DNA of 49,806 nt from Lachnospiraceae bacterium (GTDB lineage: Bacteria; Bacillota; Clostridia; Lachnospirales; Lachnospiraceae). A program made the translations under genes and the position numbers. The stretch is taken from assembly GCA_017556805.1 (NCBI GenBank), contig JAFYMC010000031.1, positions 1 through 49,806 on the forward strand, written 5' to 3'. Positions 40,459 through 49,806 of this stretch are shown piece by piece; the stretch's first letter is position 1, and every line of letters starts with the position of its first letter. The notes under the pieces are model-generated. The model saw only the letters and a program-made list of their open reading frames with translations. It searched no databases and was not told the DNA's origin.

Positions 40459-42510
40459 ATGAGACGAATCATTAAATTAAAAGGGGCGATGCGGCTGTAT
40501 CTTAACTGGCCGATTTTTTTGACAATCCTTTTGATTTGCATGAATTTAAGTATACTGACGGTAGATAAAGCAGCTGCGGGAATTATGGCCATATTTGTGG
40601 TGCTTTACGCAGTGATTGCGTTTGTGTTGTATTTTGTAAAGAAACCGTTGATTGTAAATGAGATGGTGCGCTTTGCCGCGGGTTACAGCCAGGTGCAGAG
40701 AAGGTTATTGAAGGAACTGGCGATTCCGTATGCGGTGATGGATAGGTCGGGTATTATTCTTTGGGCCAATGATGAGTTTATGGATTTGGCGGATGTGTCG
40801 CCTAAGACAAAGAACATCAAAACGATTATTCCGGAGATTACATCGGATAATCTTCCGACGGTGGAGAATGATGTAAGCCTTCATGTAAAAGTGGGCGAGC
40901 GTAATTTTGAGGTTTGTCTGCGGGTAGTAAATACTCCGAGTTTTGATGAGGACATTTTGTGGCAGGAGATGCAGAGCCATAACAATGAGCTGGTTGCGTT
41001 GTATTTATACGATGAGACAGAGATTGTAGCACTACAGAAGGAAAACGAGGACCAAAAGCTGATTACCGGTCTTTTGTATATCGATAATTATGAGGAAGCA
41101 TTCGAGAACATCGATGAGGTGCGGCGTTCCTTGCTTACCGCACTGGTTGATCGAAAGATTAACAAGTACATGGTAAGCATCGATGCCATTATTAAAAAGC
41201 TGGAAAAGGACAAGTATATCTTTGTGTTCCAGCATAAGTATCTGGCACAGTTACAGGCAAATAAATTCTCTCTTTTGGAGGAAGTCCGTGGCTCCAGTAT
41301 CGGTAATGATGCACCGATTGTTACCATCAGTATGGGGCTCGGTGTAAATGCGGAGTCTTACCTTGCGGGATACGAAATGGCCCGCGGTGCAATCGACCTG
41401 GCATTAGGCCGTGGCGGTGATCAGGCGGTAGTAAAGGACGGTAATAAGATTTCTTATTACGGAGGCACGGCGGTACAGGTAGAGAAGACTACCCGCGTAA
41501 AGGCTCGTGTAAAGGCCCATGCCTTAAAGGAATTTATGGAGGGTAAGGAGCGTATCGTGGTAATGGGACATTCCATCGGCGATATCGATTCCCTCGGTTC
41601 TGCTATCGGTGTATACCGTATTGCCAAGACGTTGAATAAAAAAGCCCATATTGTGATTAACGAAGTGACCAGTTCCATTCGTCCGATGCTGACAAAGTTC
41701 CAAGGAAATGCGGATTACGAAGAGGACATGTTTATTGACAGTACCAAGGCCCAAGAAATTGTGGATAATGCAACGCTTTTGGTGGTAGTAGATGTAAATC
41801 GTCCGAATTATACGGAGTGCGAGGCACTTCTTTCTATGACCCGTACTATTGTAATTTTAGACCATCACAGACAGACCGGCGAAGCGATACCGAATGCGGT
41901 GTTGTCTTATATTGAGCCGTACGCGTCGTCTGCATGTGAGATGGTTGCGGAGATTTTACAGTATATCGGCGACGGCCTGAAGTTGAAGCCGTTGGAGGCA
42001 GATGCCATGTACGCCGGCATCATGATTGATACCAATAACTTCCTGACGAAGACCGGTGTGCGTACCTTTGAGGCGGCGGCGTACTTGCGCAGAAACGGTG
42101 CGGATGTGACCCGTATTCGTAAGATGTTCCGTACGGACATGCCGGAGTATTATGCCAAGGCGAAGTCCGTTGCGGCAGCAGAGATTTTTGAAAACAGATT
42201 TGCGTTTTCCGTATCGGCCAGTGATGGGGTAGACAGTCCGACGGTTGTGGCGGCGCAGACAGCGAACGAGCTTTTAAATATTAACGGGATTATGGCCTCC
42301 TTTGTATTCACGCAGTTCGGAGGAAAGATTTATATCAGCGCCCGCTCCATCGATGAATTAAATGTTCAGGTGGTTATGGAGAAACTGGGTGGCGGCGGCC
42401 ACATGAGTGTAGCGGGGGCACAGTTTGACGATTGCGACTTGCCGACAGCGATAGATCGTGTGAAGAATGTGCTTCGTCAAATGATTACGGAAGGTGAAAT
42501 TAAATTATAA
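40459..42510 (+). CDS. gdpP: Cyclic-di-AMP phosphodiesterase GdpP-like (DHH family)
   Basis: 683 residues. Two N-terminal membrane helices (about 14-33 and 38-60) are followed by a PAS-like segment (YAVMDRSGIILWANDEFMDLADV), a degenerate GGDEF domain and the DHH/DHHA1 hydrolase. Motifs are VMGHSIGDIDSLGSAIG, VVVDVNRP, VILDHHRQTG and LGGGGHMSVAGAQ. It cleaves c-di-AMP to pApA, controlling potassium, osmotic and cell-wall homeostasis. GdpP/YybT stands directly upstream of rplI and dnaB in many Firmicutes, as here. The first DHH motif has HSIGDIDSLG, matching the family D-x-D-S/A core. Confidence 0.95.
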   Translation: MRRIIKLKGAMRLYLNWPIFLTILLICMNLSILTVDKAAAGIMAIFVVLYAVIAFVLYFVKKPLIVNEMVRFAAGYSQVQRRLLKELAIPYAVMDRSGIILWANDEFMDLADVSPKTKNIKTIIPEITSDNLPTVENDVSLHVKVGERNFEVCLRVVNTPSFDEDILWQEMQSHNNELVALYLYDETEIVALQKENEDQKLITGLLYIDNYEEAFENIDEVRRSLLTALVDRKINKYMVSIDAIIKKLEKDKYIFVFQHKYLAQLQANKFSLLEEVRGSSIGNDAPIVTISMGLGVNAESYLAGYEMARGAIDLALGRGGDQAVVKDGNKISYYGGTAVQVEKTTRVKARVKAHALKEFMEGKERIVVMGHSIGDIDSLGSAIGVYRIAKTLNKKAHIVINEVTSSIRPMLTKFQGNADYEEDMFIDSTKAQEIVDNATLLVVVDVNRPNYTECEALLSMTRTIVILDHHRQTGEAIPNAVLSYIEPYASSACEMVAEILQYIGDGLKLKPLEADAMYAGIMIDTNNFLTKTGVRTFEAAAYLRRNGADVTRIRKMFRTDMPEYYAKAKSVAAAEIFENRFAFSVSASDGVDSPTVVAAQTANELLNINGIMASFVFTQFGGKIYISARSIDELNVQVVMEKLGGGGHMSVAGAQFDDCDLPTAIDRVKNVLRQMITEGEIKL

Positions 42511-42528
42511 CGGAAAGGAAGAAAAACA

Positions 42529-42975
42529 ATGGAAGTGATTTTATTACAGGATGTGAAGAGTCTCGGAAAAAAGGGAGAGATTGTAAAGGTAAGTGACGGT
42601 TATGCAAGGAACTTTATCCTGCCGAAGAAGCTCGGTGTGGAGAAGACTGCAAAGACCATGAATGATTTAAAGTTGCAGAAGGCGGCAGAGGAGAAGCACA
42701 GACAGGAGGTACTGGCAGAAGCACAGGCACTGGGTGAGCAGATTAAAAAGCTGAGTGTGACATTAAAGATTAAGTCCGGCGAAGGCGGACGTACGTTTGG
42801 TTCTGTTTCCACGAAGGAAATTGCAGTGGCTATGAAAGAACAGTTAAAGCTGGATGTAGACAAGAAGAAGCTGGTGCTTCCGGAACCGATTCGTACTCTG
42901 GGTACCACCATCGTTCCGGTAAGACTTCATCCGGAAGTTACCTCGGAGCTTACGGTTAAGGTAGTAGAAGCATAA
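42529..42975 (+). CDS. rplI: 50S ribosomal protein L9
   Basis: 148 residues, standard length. The N-terminal signature [36 protein letters not shown] is diagnostic. A connecting helix and the C-terminal RNA-binding domain ([12 protein letters not shown]) follow. It binds 23S rRNA at the L1 stalk base. It lies 18 bases after gdpP and is co-transcribed. Confidence 0.98.
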   Translation: MEVILLQDVKSLGKKGEIVKVSDGYARNFILPKKLGVEKTAKTMNDLKLQKAAEEKHRQEVLAEAQALGEQIKKLSVTLKIKSGEGGRTFGSVSTKEIAVAMKEQLKLDVDKKKLVLPEPIRTLGTTIVPVRLHPEVTSELTVKVVEA

Positions 42976-43008
42976 GTACGGTACTTGATGTGATGAGAGG
43001 TTTTATAC

Positions 43009-44349
43009 ATGGATGAAGCGCTGATTAAAAGGGTAATGCCGCACAGTACGGAGGCGGAACAATCTGTCATCGGTTCCATGATGCTTGACCGGGAAGCCAT
43101 AATGACGGTTGCGGAGATGCTGACCAGGGATGATTTTTACAATCCGATGTACGGCCTTCTGTTTGAAATTATTACGGAATTATTTAATGAAGGGAAGCCG
43201 GCAGATATCCTTACGGTGCAGAATCGTTTAAAGGAAAAGGATGCTCCGCCGGAGGCATATGAGTTAAAGTATTTTAATGAATTAATCGGTTCGGTGCCGA
43301 CCTCTGCCAATGTGCGATTCTATGCGGAAATTGTTAAGAATGAGGCGATTAAGCGCAGAACCATTAAGGTGACGGAGGCAATTGCCAACGACTGTTACCT
43401 TGGGAAAAAGGATACCGATGAGATTTTATCGGATACAGAAAAGCAGATATTTGAGCTGGTACAGCGTCGTGGCAGCGGCGATACCGAGGATATCCGCAGT
43501 ATTGTATTGAAAACCATTGAAAATATCGAAAACGCAGCAAAGAACCGTGGTGCGGTAACCGGTATTGCTACGGGCTTTTATGATTTGGATTATAAGACAG
43601 CGGGATTACAACGTTCGGATTTGATTCTGGTGGCGGCACGTCCGTCTATGGGTAAAACGGCATTTGTATTAAACATTGCGGAGTTTGTTGCGTTAAAGAG
43701 TAAGATTCCGACGGCGATTTTTAGCTTGGAAATGTCCCGGACCCAGCTTGTTAACCGTATTCTTGCCATGAATTCCAAGGTAGATTCCCAGACCATGCGT
43801 ACCGGTGATTTGAAGGACGAGGACTGGGCAAAGCTGATGGAAAGTGCAAGGCTTACCGGTGAGTCTCCGCTTATGATTGATGATACGCCGGGTATATCTA
43901 TTCAGGAGCTACGCTCTAAGTGCAGAAAGTTTAAGTTGGAGAAGGACCTCGGTCTGGTAATTATCGATTACCTGCAGCTCATGTCCGGTGGCAAAAAGTC
44001 CGAGTCCAGACAGCAGGAGATTTCCGAGATTTCCCGTTCCTTAAAGGCGTTGGCCCGAGAAATCAACTGTCCGGTAATTGCGTTGTCTCAGCTGTCCCGT
44101 GCGGTGGAGTCCCGTGACGATAAACGGCCGATGCTTTCCGACCTTCGAGAGTCCGGAGCAATCGAGCAGGATGCGGACGTAGTAATGTTTATTTATCGAG
44201 ATGAGTACTATACAAAAGAAAAGTGTGAAGAGCCGGGAGTTTCCGAGATTATTATCGGTAAGCAAAGAAACGGTCCGACAGGTACGGTAAAGCTGGCATG
44301 GCTCGGTAATTACACAAAGTTTGCCAATTTGGATAACCGGAAACAATAA
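43009..44349 (+). CDS. dnaB: Replicative DNA helicase
   Basis: 446 residues. The N-terminal domain starts MPHSTEAEQSVIGSMMLDREA. The RecA-like ATPase has Walker A ARPSMGKTAF, Walker B LGLVIIDYLQLM and the arginine-rich DLRESGAIEQDADVVMFIYRDEYY with IIGKQRNGPTGTV. It unwinds DNA at the replication fork as a hexamer. No intein is present. A weak GAGAGG site precedes ATG; the neighbouring rplI supports the call. Confidence 0.98.
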   Translation: MDEALIKRVMPHSTEAEQSVIGSMMLDREAIMTVAEMLTRDDFYNPMYGLLFEIITELFNEGKPADILTVQNRLKEKDAPPEAYELKYFNELIGSVPTSANVRFYAEIVKNEAIKRRTIKVTEAIANDCYLGKKDTDEILSDTEKQIFELVQRRGSGDTEDIRSIVLKTIENIENAAKNRGAVTGIATGFYDLDYKTAGLQRSDLILVAARPSMGKTAFVLNIAEFVALKSKIPTAIFSLEMSRTQLVNRILAMNSKVDSQTMRTGDLKDEDWAKLMESARLTGESPLMIDDTPGISIQELRSKCRKFKLEKDLGLVIIDYLQLMSGGKKSESRQQEISEISRSLKALAREINCPVIALSQLSRAVESRDDKRPMLSDLRESGAIEQDADVVMFIYRDEYYTKEKCEEPGVSEIIIGKQRNGPTGTVKLAWLGNYTKFANLDNRKQ

Positions 44350-44416
44350 AACGGTTGCAGGAATGGATTTTTGTCGAAAAACTAATAAACCGGTCATATG
44401 GTTTTGGAAAAAAATG

Positions 44417-44448
44417 GGAATGGATACTTGCGTATCCGTTCCTTTTTT
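44417..44448 (+). terminator. Terminator of the gdpP-rplI-dnaB operon
   Basis: GGAATGGATAC (44417-44427) pairs with GTATCCGTTCC (44432-44442), one wobble, with TTGC loop and six T. Confidence 0.9.
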
Positions 44449-44457
44449 CGTTATACT
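44428..44457 (+). promoter_or_regulatory. Promoter embedded in the dnaB terminator
   Basis: TTGCGT (44428-44433), formed by the terminator loop and right arm, is followed after 18 bp by TATACT (44452-44457). It would drive the MerR-like gene 56 bases downstream. Confidence 0.55.
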
Positions 44458-44512
44458 GTGGAACAAGGACATACACTGTGTAAAATAAGAAAGACCGGAA
44501 AGGGGTATACAT

Positions 44513-45262
44513 ATGGAAAAGATTTATCTGGTATCTGAGGCGGCGGAGGCATTGGAAACGGAAGTATATACATTACGGTATTGGGAGAATCAATTGGGAC
44601 TTGAGGTGCCACGGAATGCAGCGGGACACCGCTATTACGAGGAGACACAAATACGAATGTTCCGTGATGTGAAGCGTTTGAAAGAGGCGGGATTCGGCCT
44701 ACGCCAGATTAAAGCAATGGGAGACCGCATGAAAGAGGTGGCGGCACTTCCCGAGGACAGACTGACGGAACTTCGTAACCGGATTATCGGTTTGGAAGCG
44801 GAGCAGGAAGCGGTATTTTCCGGAAGGGTGGAAAAGAACGTGTTCGAAGAGCCCGTATCGAAGGCGGAGCCGGAGCTGACGGATGCAGAAATGCAGACAG
44901 TGGAGGAAAAACAAGAGAGTTTCTCCTTGCGTGTATCGGAAACGGATAATCGTACTGCGGCAGTCAGAGAGGACCGAAACGAAGGGATGCGTATGCTGCA
45001 GGAGGGAATGAGCAAATGGTTGGGAGAACTGTTGCAAAAAAATAATGAAAATCTGTCTCAAAAAATAGAAGAGGGAGTATCGGAACGGATGGCAAGGGAG
45101 CTGCGCTTTTTGTTCCGCCAACAGGAGGAACGGGAAGAGGAACGCTATCGGAGACTGGACCGAACAATCAGAGAACATCAACAGGCGCGGGCAAATGTAA
45201 AACAGGCAATGGGGATGCGGGAGAATTTTTTGTTTGCCGGGAAATTACGTCCCCTCAGGTAA
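44513..45262 (+). CDS. MerR-type DNA-binding protein with long coiled coil
   Basis: 249 residues. Residues 1-75 are a MerR-like winged helix (YLVSEAAEALETEVYTLRYWENQLGLEVPRNAAGHRYY). Residues about 90-240 are highly charged and helical, with long coiled-coil stretches (LQKNNENLSQKIEEGVSERMARELRFLFRQQEEREEERYRRLDR). There is no ligand domain. This plan recalls RacA-type proteins, MerR-headed chromosome-anchoring factors of Bacillus, but sequence identity cannot be judged here. It may be a structural nucleoid protein or a regulator. The site GGAAAGGGG precedes ATG. Confidence 0.75.
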   Translation: MEKIYLVSEAAEALETEVYTLRYWENQLGLEVPRNAAGHRYYEETQIRMFRDVKRLKEAGFGLRQIKAMGDRMKEVAALPEDRLTELRNRIIGLEAEQEAVFSGRVEKNVFEEPVSKAEPELTDAEMQTVEEKQESFSLRVSETDNRTAAVREDRNEGMRMLQEGMSKWLGELLQKNNENLSQKIEEGVSERMARELRFLFRQQEEREEERYRRLDRTIREHQQARANVKQAMGMRENFLFAGKLRPLR

Positions 45263-45268
45263 AAACAG

Positions 45269-45316
45269 AACTGTCGAATCGATTACCGGAAGTGTGCGAT
45301 TCGGCAGTTTCTTTAT
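45269..45316 (+). terminator. Terminator after the MerR-like gene
   Basis: AACTGTCGAATCG (45269-45281) pairs with CGATTCGGCAGTT (45297-45309), one wobble, then TCTTTATA. Confidence 0.8.
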
Positions 45317-45390
45317 ATAATGTATTGTAGGGTCCGGAACAGAGAACACAAATTCTTTCGTTTTTTTCGAAAAAATTTAGAGTTCTGCTA

Positions 45391-45419
45391 TTGATTTAAC
45401 GGATTAGTACTTATATAAT
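45391..45419 (+). promoter_or_regulatory. Promoter of ftsH
   Basis: TTGATT (45391-45396), 17 bp, TATAAT (45414-45419). The leader is about 80 bases. Confidence 0.75.
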
Positions 45420-45504
45420 AGGCATAGGATGGGGAGTGTTTGTAACTGGAACAACACATCCGGGATACAGACGGCTGGGAAGTTAAGGATAGAAAGGAAA
45501 AAGT

Positions 45505-47484
45505 ATGGGAGATACAGGTAATAATAACGGAAAGAAGGGGAAAACCCCGCAGAATAACCGGAGCGGTATGATTTTTTGTTTGATTATAGCGCTGATTTTG
45601 GTTATGACGTTTTTTTATATGATGAATCTGGTCGAAGAAAGAACGAATAAGAAAATAACGTACAATGAGTTCATTACAATGCTGGAGGGCGGTAATGTGT
45701 CGGAAGTTCAGGTGGACTCCGACGGCGGCAGACTTTTGATTTTTCCGAAGAAGGAATCTCAGGCACTCCCGAGTTTTACCCTCACTTATTATACCGGCAT
45801 TTTGGAGGACGGAAATAAAATTCAGGAACGCTGCGAGGCAGCAGGGGTGGCTTACAGTAGGATAACTGTGGATAAGGCGAATTCGGTGGTGAGTTCGATT
45901 CTCAGTTATGTATTGATGTTTGCGTTGATTTACGGCGTTATGTTTTTTGTGTTCCGTATGCTCAGTAAGAGTGGCGGCGGTATGATGGGCGTCGGTAAAA
46001 GCAATGCAAAGGTATATGTGGAGAAGGAAACCGGAGTGACGTTTAAAGATGTTGCAGGGCAGGAGGAGGCAAAGGAGTCTCTGACGGAGATGGTGGATTT
46101 TCTTCATAATCCGGGAAAGTATACCCGTATCGGTGCAAAGCTTCCGAAGGGTGCTCTTTTGGTAGGACCGCCGGGTACCGGTAAGACGTTACTTGCAAAG
46201 GCTGTGGCCGGAGAAGCGGAAGTGCCGTTTTTCTCCTTGTCGGGTTCTGATTTTGTGGAAATGTTTGTGGGCGTGGGTGCGTCCCGTGTCCGTGATTTGT
46301 TTAAGCAGGCCCAGGCGCAGGCTCCGTGTATCATCTTTATCGATGAGGTGGACGCCATCGGTAAGAGTCGTGACTCTCATTACGGCGGCGGAAACGATGA
46401 ACGTGAGCAAACATTAAATCAGCTCCTTTCCGAGATGGACGGTTTTGATACGTCAAAGGGACTGGTTATTCTTGCGGCGACCAATCGCCCGGAGGTTTTG
46501 GATAAGGCTCTTTTGCGCCCGGGACGTTTTGACCGTAGAATCATTGTAGATAAGCCGGATTTGAAGGGACGCATTGATATTTTAAAGGTACACGCCAAGC
46601 ATGTGTTGATGCATGACTCCGTAGATTTGGAAGAAATTGCTATGGCAACTTCCGGGGCGGTAGGCTCCGATTTGGCCAATATTATTAATGAAGCTGCAAT
46701 TCTTGCGGTTAAGCAGGGACGTACCGTGGTGACCCAGGCGGATTTGTTTGAATCCGTGGAAGTAGTCATTGCCGGTAAGGAAAAGAAGGACCGCATTTTA
46801 GGAAAAGAAGAAAAGCAGATTGTAGCGTATCATGAAGTTGGTCACGCGTTAATTGCCTGCCTTGACAAAAATGCGGAGCCGGTACAGAAGATTACCATTG
46901 TACCGCGTACCATGGGAGCCCTGGGTTATGTTATGCAGGTGCCGGAAGAAGAGAAGTATTTAATGAAGAAGGATGAACTGCTTGCACGTTTGGTGACATT
47001 GTTTGGTGGTCGTGCGGCAGAGGAGCTGGTGTTCGGTTCGGTGACCACCGGCGCTTCCAATGATATTGAAAAAGCAACCTCCATTGCTCGTGCCATGATT
47101 ACCCAGTATGGTATGTCGGAAAAATTCGGTCTCATGGGACTTGAGTCTGTGCAGAATCGTTATTTGGACGGAAGACCGGTGCAGAATTGTGCCGATGCTA
47201 CCGCGGCGCTGATTGATCATGAAGTAATGGAGCTTTTGAAGGAATGCTACGATAAGGCATACAAGATGCTTTCCGAGAACAGGGATGTACTGGATAAGAT
47301 TGCAGAATTCTTATTTGAAAAGGAAACCATTACCGGTAAGGAGTTTATGAAGATATATCGTGAGGTAAAGGGATTGCCGGAGGAAGGCGCTGAAGCTGCA
47401 AATGCCGGTGGACAGGAAGAAACGAAGCAGTCGGCGGATATTGTGGCAGGAGATGCGACGGAGGAAAAGGACAACGAGGAATAA
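45505..47484 (+). CDS. ftsH: ATP-dependent zinc metalloprotease FtsH
   Basis: 659 residues. Two membrane helices (about 22-41 and 130-151) flank an outer domain of about 90 residues. The AAA+ domain follows: Walker A GPPGTGKT, Walker [12 protein letters not shown], second region of homology [20 protein letters not shown]. The protease zinc motif is HEVGH, with the downstream ligand in the [10 protein letters not shown] region. It degrades misfolded and regulatory membrane proteins. The C-terminal tail is acidic and low complexity. It has its own promoter; no terminator separates it from uvrC. Confidence 0.97.
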   Translation: MGDTGNNNGKKGKTPQNNRSGMIFCLIIALILVMTFFYMMNLVEERTNKKITYNEFITMLEGGNVSEVQVDSDGGRLLIFPKKESQALPSFTLTYYTGILEDGNKIQERCEAAGVAYSRITVDKANSVVSSILSYVLMFALIYGVMFFVFRMLSKSGGGMMGVGKSNAKVYVEKETGVTFKDVAGQEEAKESLTEMVDFLHNPGKYTRIGAKLPKGALLVGPPGTGKTLLAKAVAGEAEVPFFSLSGSDFVEMFVGVGASRVRDLFKQAQAQAPCIIFIDEVDAIGKSRDSHYGGGNDEREQTLNQLLSEMDGFDTSKGLVILAATNRPEVLDKALLRPGRFDRRIIVDKPDLKGRIDILKVHAKHVLMHDSVDLEEIAMATSGAVGSDLANIINEAAILAVKQGRTVVTQADLFESVEVVIAGKEKKDRILGKEEKQIVAYHEVGHALIACLDKNAEPVQKITIVPRTMGALGYVMQVPEEEKYLMKKDELLARLVTLFGGRAAEELVFGSVTTGASNDIEKATSIARAMITQYGMSEKFGLMGLESVQNRYLDGRPVQNCADATAALIDHEVMELLKECYDKAYKMLSENRDVLDKIAEFLFEKETITGKEFMKIYREVKGLPEEGAEAANAGGQEETKQSADIVAGDATEEKDNEE

Positions 47485-47510
47485 GACTGCACGATTACGG
47501 AGGTGGCCTT

Positions 47511-49352
47511 ATGTTTGATATCGAAGAAGAGTTAAAAAAGCTCCCGGCTAAGCCGGGAGTTTATATTATGCACGATAAGACAGATGCCATTATTTATGTA
47601 GGAAAGGCCATCAGTTTGAAAAATCGTGTACGCCAATATTTTCAGAGTAGTCGGAATTTGTCTCCGAAAATACAGAAGATGGTGTCTTTGGTGGCACGAT
47701 TTGAGTATATCGTGGTAGACTCCGAAATGGAAGCACTGGTATTGGAGTGCAATTTAATTAAGGAACATCGTCCCAAGTACAATACGATGCTAAAGGACGA
47801 CAAGCATTATCCGTACATCCGGGTAACGGTAAACGAGCCGTTTCCGCGGGTGTTATTTGCACGCTCTCGCGGAAAGGATAAGGCAAAGTACTTCGGTCCG
47901 TATACCAGTGGGCAGGCGGTAAAGGATACGCTGGATTTGTTGAAGAAAACCTATCAGATTCGGAATTGTAATCTAAACCTTCCAAAGGAAAAGAGCAATC
48001 GCCCATGTTTGTACTATCATATGGGACAGTGTAAGGCACCGTGTCAGGGACAAATTTCTAAAGAGGAGTATGGAGCAGCGATTGAACAGGTGACGGCCTT
48101 TTTGTCCGGTAATTTTTCTTTGATTACGAAACGACTGGAGCAACTGATGAAGGAAGCATCTATGAACCTGGAATTTGAAAAGGCAGCAGAGTATCGGGAT
48201 TTATTAAATAGTGTACATCGTATGGCGGAACGCCAGAAGGCGGACGCGGATCTGACGGTAGACCGTGATATTGCTGCGATTGCCACTGCTGGGGAAGAAG
48301 CGGTAGTGCAGGTGTTCTTCGTGCGGGAAGGAAAAATGATCGGAAGAGAACATTTCTACCTGACCGGGGTGGAAGGCGAGGACCGGGCTTATGTATTACA
48401 GGAGTTTATCAAACAGTTCTACGGCGGAACACCACACATTCCGAAGGAACTGTTGCTGTCGGAAGAAATCGAGGAACGGGAACTACTGGAGAATTATTTG
48501 TCGGAGCGTTCCGGACGTAAAGTGAAGATTCTTGTTCCGAAAAAAGGAGAGAAAGAACGCCTGGTGGAGCTGGCGGAAAAGAATGCATCCATGGTATTGC
48601 AGAAGGATGCGGAGAAAATTGCCGCTGAGGAGAAGAAGACCAGGGGAGCTGCGGATGAGATTGCAGAGCTTCTGGGGCTTTCGGAATTGGGACGCACCGA
48701 GTCCTTTGATATATCCAATACAGCAGGGGTTGCATCGGTAGCTTCCATGGTGGTGTTTGAAAACGGCCGGCCGAATAAGGCAGAGTATCGCAAGTTCCGG
48801 ATTAAGACGGTACAAGGCTCGGATGACTATGCCAGCATGCGGGAAGTGTTGACGCGTCGTTTTTCTCATGGGTTAAAGGAATTGGAAGAGGGGACGGAGG
48901 AGAAGTTTTCCAAGTTCCCGGATTTGATTTTAATGGACGGAGGAAAAGGCCAGGTTAACATTGCGGAACAGGTGCTCTATGAGTTGGGGATTGCGATTCC
49001 GGTGTGCGGTATGGTAAAGGATGATAAGCATCGTACCAGAGGTCTGTATTTTCATAATGAAGAACTACCGATGAATCAGCACAGCGAAGGGTTCCGGTTG
49101 TTAACCCGTATTCAGGACGAGACACACCGTTTTGCAATCGAATATCATCGTTCCCTGAGAGGAAAGGAACAAGTGCATTCTATATTAGATGAAATAGAGG
49201 GAATCGGACCGACCAGACGCAGGGCGCTTATGAAGGCGTTCGGTAGTCAGGAAGCCATTCGCGAAGCGACCGAAGAGGAGCTGTCAGCGGTGGATTCCAT
49301 GAATGCAGCGGCGGCTCATGCGGTGTACAATTTCTTCCGAAAAAAGAAGTAA
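47511..49352 (+). CDS. uvrC: Excinuclease ABC subunit C
   Basis: 613 residues, usual length. Domains in order: GIY-YIG nuclease ([20 protein letters not shown]) at about 12-95; a cysteine cluster in [15 protein letters not shown]; the UVR motif ([20 protein letters not shown]) near 215-240; the RNase H-like second nuclease ([28 protein letters not shown]); and terminal helix-hairpin-helix repeats ([18 protein letters not shown]). It makes both incisions in nucleotide excision repair with UvrA and UvrB. The GGAGGTG site lies just upstream. A strong hairpin sits in its first codons. Confidence 0.98.
   Translation: MFDIEEELKKLPAKPGVYIMHDKTDAIIYVGKAISLKNRVRQYFQSSRNLSPKIQKMVSLVARFEYIVVDSEMEALVLECNLIKEHRPKYNTMLKDDKHYPYIRVTVNEPFPRVLFARSRGKDKAKYFGPYTSGQAVKDTLDLLKKTYQIRNCNLNLPKEKSNRPCLYYHMGQCKAPCQGQISKEEYGAAIEQVTAFLSGNFSLITKRLEQLMKEASMNLEFEKAAEYRDLLNSVHRMAERQKADADLTVDRDIAAIATAGEEAVVQVFFVREGKMIGREHFYLTGVEGEDRAYVLQEFIKQFYGGTPHIPKELLLSEEIEERELLENYLSERSGRKVKILVPKKGEKERLVELAEKNASMVLQKDAEKIAAEEKKTRGAADEIAELLGLSELGRTESFDISNTAGVASVASMVVFENGRPNKAEYRKFRIKTVQGSDDYASMREVLTRRFSHGLKELEEGTEEKFSKFPDLILMDGGKGQVNIAEQVLYELGIAIPVCGMVKDDKHRTRGLYFHNEELPMNQHSEGFRLLTRIQDETHRFAIEYHRSLRGKEQVHSILDEIEGIGPTRRRALMKAFGSQEAIREATEEELSAVDSMNAAAAHAVYNFFRKKK
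47541..47559 (+). other. Perfect hairpin inside the start of uvrC
   Basis: CTCCCGGCT (47541-47549) and AGCCGGGAG (47551-47559) form a GC-rich stem, A-rich before and TTTATATT after. It lies at codons 11-17 of uvrC. It could limit read-through from ftsH or affect uvrC translation. Confidence 0.6.
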
Positions 49353-49371
49353 AAAAATTGTAAAAAAGTGC

Positions 49372-49400
49372 TTGACATTGAAAAGGTTTCGTGGTACTAT
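49372..49400 (+). promoter_or_regulatory. Promoter of the tRNA-Ser pair
   Basis: TTGACA (49372-49377), 17 bp, TACTAT (49395-49400), just before the first tRNA gene. An alternative -10 TATAAT at 49398-49403 would give a 20-bp spacer. Confidence 0.75.
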
Positions 49401-49416
49401 AATCAAGCACTGTTTC

Positions 49417-49502
49417 GGAGAGTTGCCCGAGTGGTTTAAGGGGCTGGTCTTGAAAACCAGTGATTCCGAAAGGGACCGTGGGTTCGAATCCCACATTCTC
49501 CG
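49417..49502 (+). tRNA. tRNA-Ser (anticodon TGA)
   Basis: 86 bases. Acceptor GGAGAGT pairs with ATTCTCC, with discriminator G at 49502. The anticodon arm is CTGGT-CTTGAAA-ACCAG, giving anticodon TGA for UCA codons. A long variable arm (GATTCCGAAAGGGACC region) is typical of serine tRNA. The T loop is GGTTCGAATCC. CCA is not encoded. Confidence 0.95.
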
Positions 49503-49568
49503 CTAGGAAGATGGTTCGAAGACTTCTTCCGGAACATGGAATTAAATAATGACATTATGTCAGCAACT

Positions 49569-49657
49569 GGAGAAATACCCAAGCGGCTGAAGGGGCTCCC
49601 CTGGAAAGGGAGTAGGTCGTTAATAGCGGCGCGAGGGTTCAAATCCCTCTTTCTCCG
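49569..49657 (+). tRNA. tRNA-Ser (anticodon GGA)
   Basis: 89 bases. Acceptor GGAGAAA pairs with TTTCTCC, with discriminator G. The anticodon arm is CTCCC-CTGGAAA-GGGAG, anticodon GGA, for UCC/UCU codons. It has a long variable arm (TAGGTCGTTAATAGCGGCGC). CCA is not encoded. It probably shares the promoter of the tRNA upstream; the 66-base spacer contains a GGAAGA/TCTTCC hairpin, perhaps a processing site. Confidence 0.95.
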
Positions 49658-49706
49658 TTCCTTTTTAAGACAGATTTTCAGAAATGAAAAAAGTTGAAAA
49701 AAGGTA

Positions 49707-49735
49707 TTGACAGAGTAACACTTCGGTGTTATACT
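49707..49735 (+). promoter_or_regulatory. Strong promoter, probably of a stable RNA operon beyond the window
   Basis: TTGACA (49707-49712), 17 bp, TATACT (49730-49735). The spacer holds a palindrome TAACAC-TTCG-GTGTTA (49717-49732). The following A-rich leader with repeated GAAA/TTTTGAAAA stretches and no ribosome site resembles rRNA operon leaders of Clostridia. The RNA itself is outside the window. Confidence 0.6.
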
Positions 49736-49806
49736 GTGGAAGCTGTCGAAACGAAGCGAAAGTTTGGAAAGTTTTGAAAAACAAGATTTTCAAAATAATT
49801 CAAAAA

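Overview
The window looks like a chromosomal segment from a low-to-mid GC Firmicute of class Clostridia, most likely family Lachnospiraceae. The main reasons are the gdpP-rplI-dnaB, HPr-like/tgt/yajC and ftsH-uvrC blocks, a TIGR04086-type membrane protein, several ECF sigma/anti-sigma cassettes of a kind common in Lachnospiraceae, two aldo/keto reductases with C-terminal ferredoxin clusters, near-consensus TTGACA-17-TATAAT promoters and strong AGGAGG ribosome binding sites. The species cannot be named from sequence alone.

Layout. 0.1-2.6 kb: a CofE-like ligase gene and a GMP synthase whose glutaminase domain is vestigial. 2.8-7.8 kb: an autoregulated MerR activator, then a likely operon of a radical SAM/SPASM protein, a neutral-ceramidase-like protein and two tandem esterases. 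7.9-11.2 kb: an IS91-type transposase remnant, a small anchored protein, a PEBP-like lipoprotein, a small alpha/beta hydrolase and a RelB/RelE-type toxin-antitoxin pair. 11.2-12.2 kb: a homocysteine S-methyltransferase family gene.

12.2-19.0 kb is the most unusual part: three consecutive ECF sigma cassettes. The first sigma gene overlaps a membrane-anchored serpin that sits where the anti-sigma factor should be. The third overlaps a protein with a similar N-terminus and membrane helix but an Ig-like outer domain. The middle cassette has an anti-sigma-like gene plus two further anchored extracytoplasmic proteins. A BlaI/BlaR1-type regulator pair with two operator palindromes and a polytopic membrane protein follow (19.1-22.0 kb).

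22.1-33.1 kb holds an SDR and aldo/keto reductase pair, a GGDEF-EAL-PAS protein, an acetyltransferase, a lone argC, a cytoplasmic GH9 glycosidase, a second aldo/keto reductase and a Cu/Zn-SOD-like protein. 33.1-35.5 kb carries a radical SAM / DUF4130 pair of the DNA-repair-associated type behind two LexA-like boxes. 35.5-36.4 kb is a decay zone with a truncated YitT gene and the first 23 codons of an FAD oxidoreductase.

36.4-49.8 kb is mostly housekeeping: a protein with a FliM-like N-terminal peptide, an HPr-like protein without the active-site histidine, tgt, yajC, a PHP phosphoesterase, gdpP, rplI, dnaB, a MerR-like coiled-coil protein, ftsH, uvrC and two tRNA-Ser genes. The window ends just after a strong promoter that probably drives a stable RNA operon beyond the edge. 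Gene families were recognised by eye from motifs; no database search was run.
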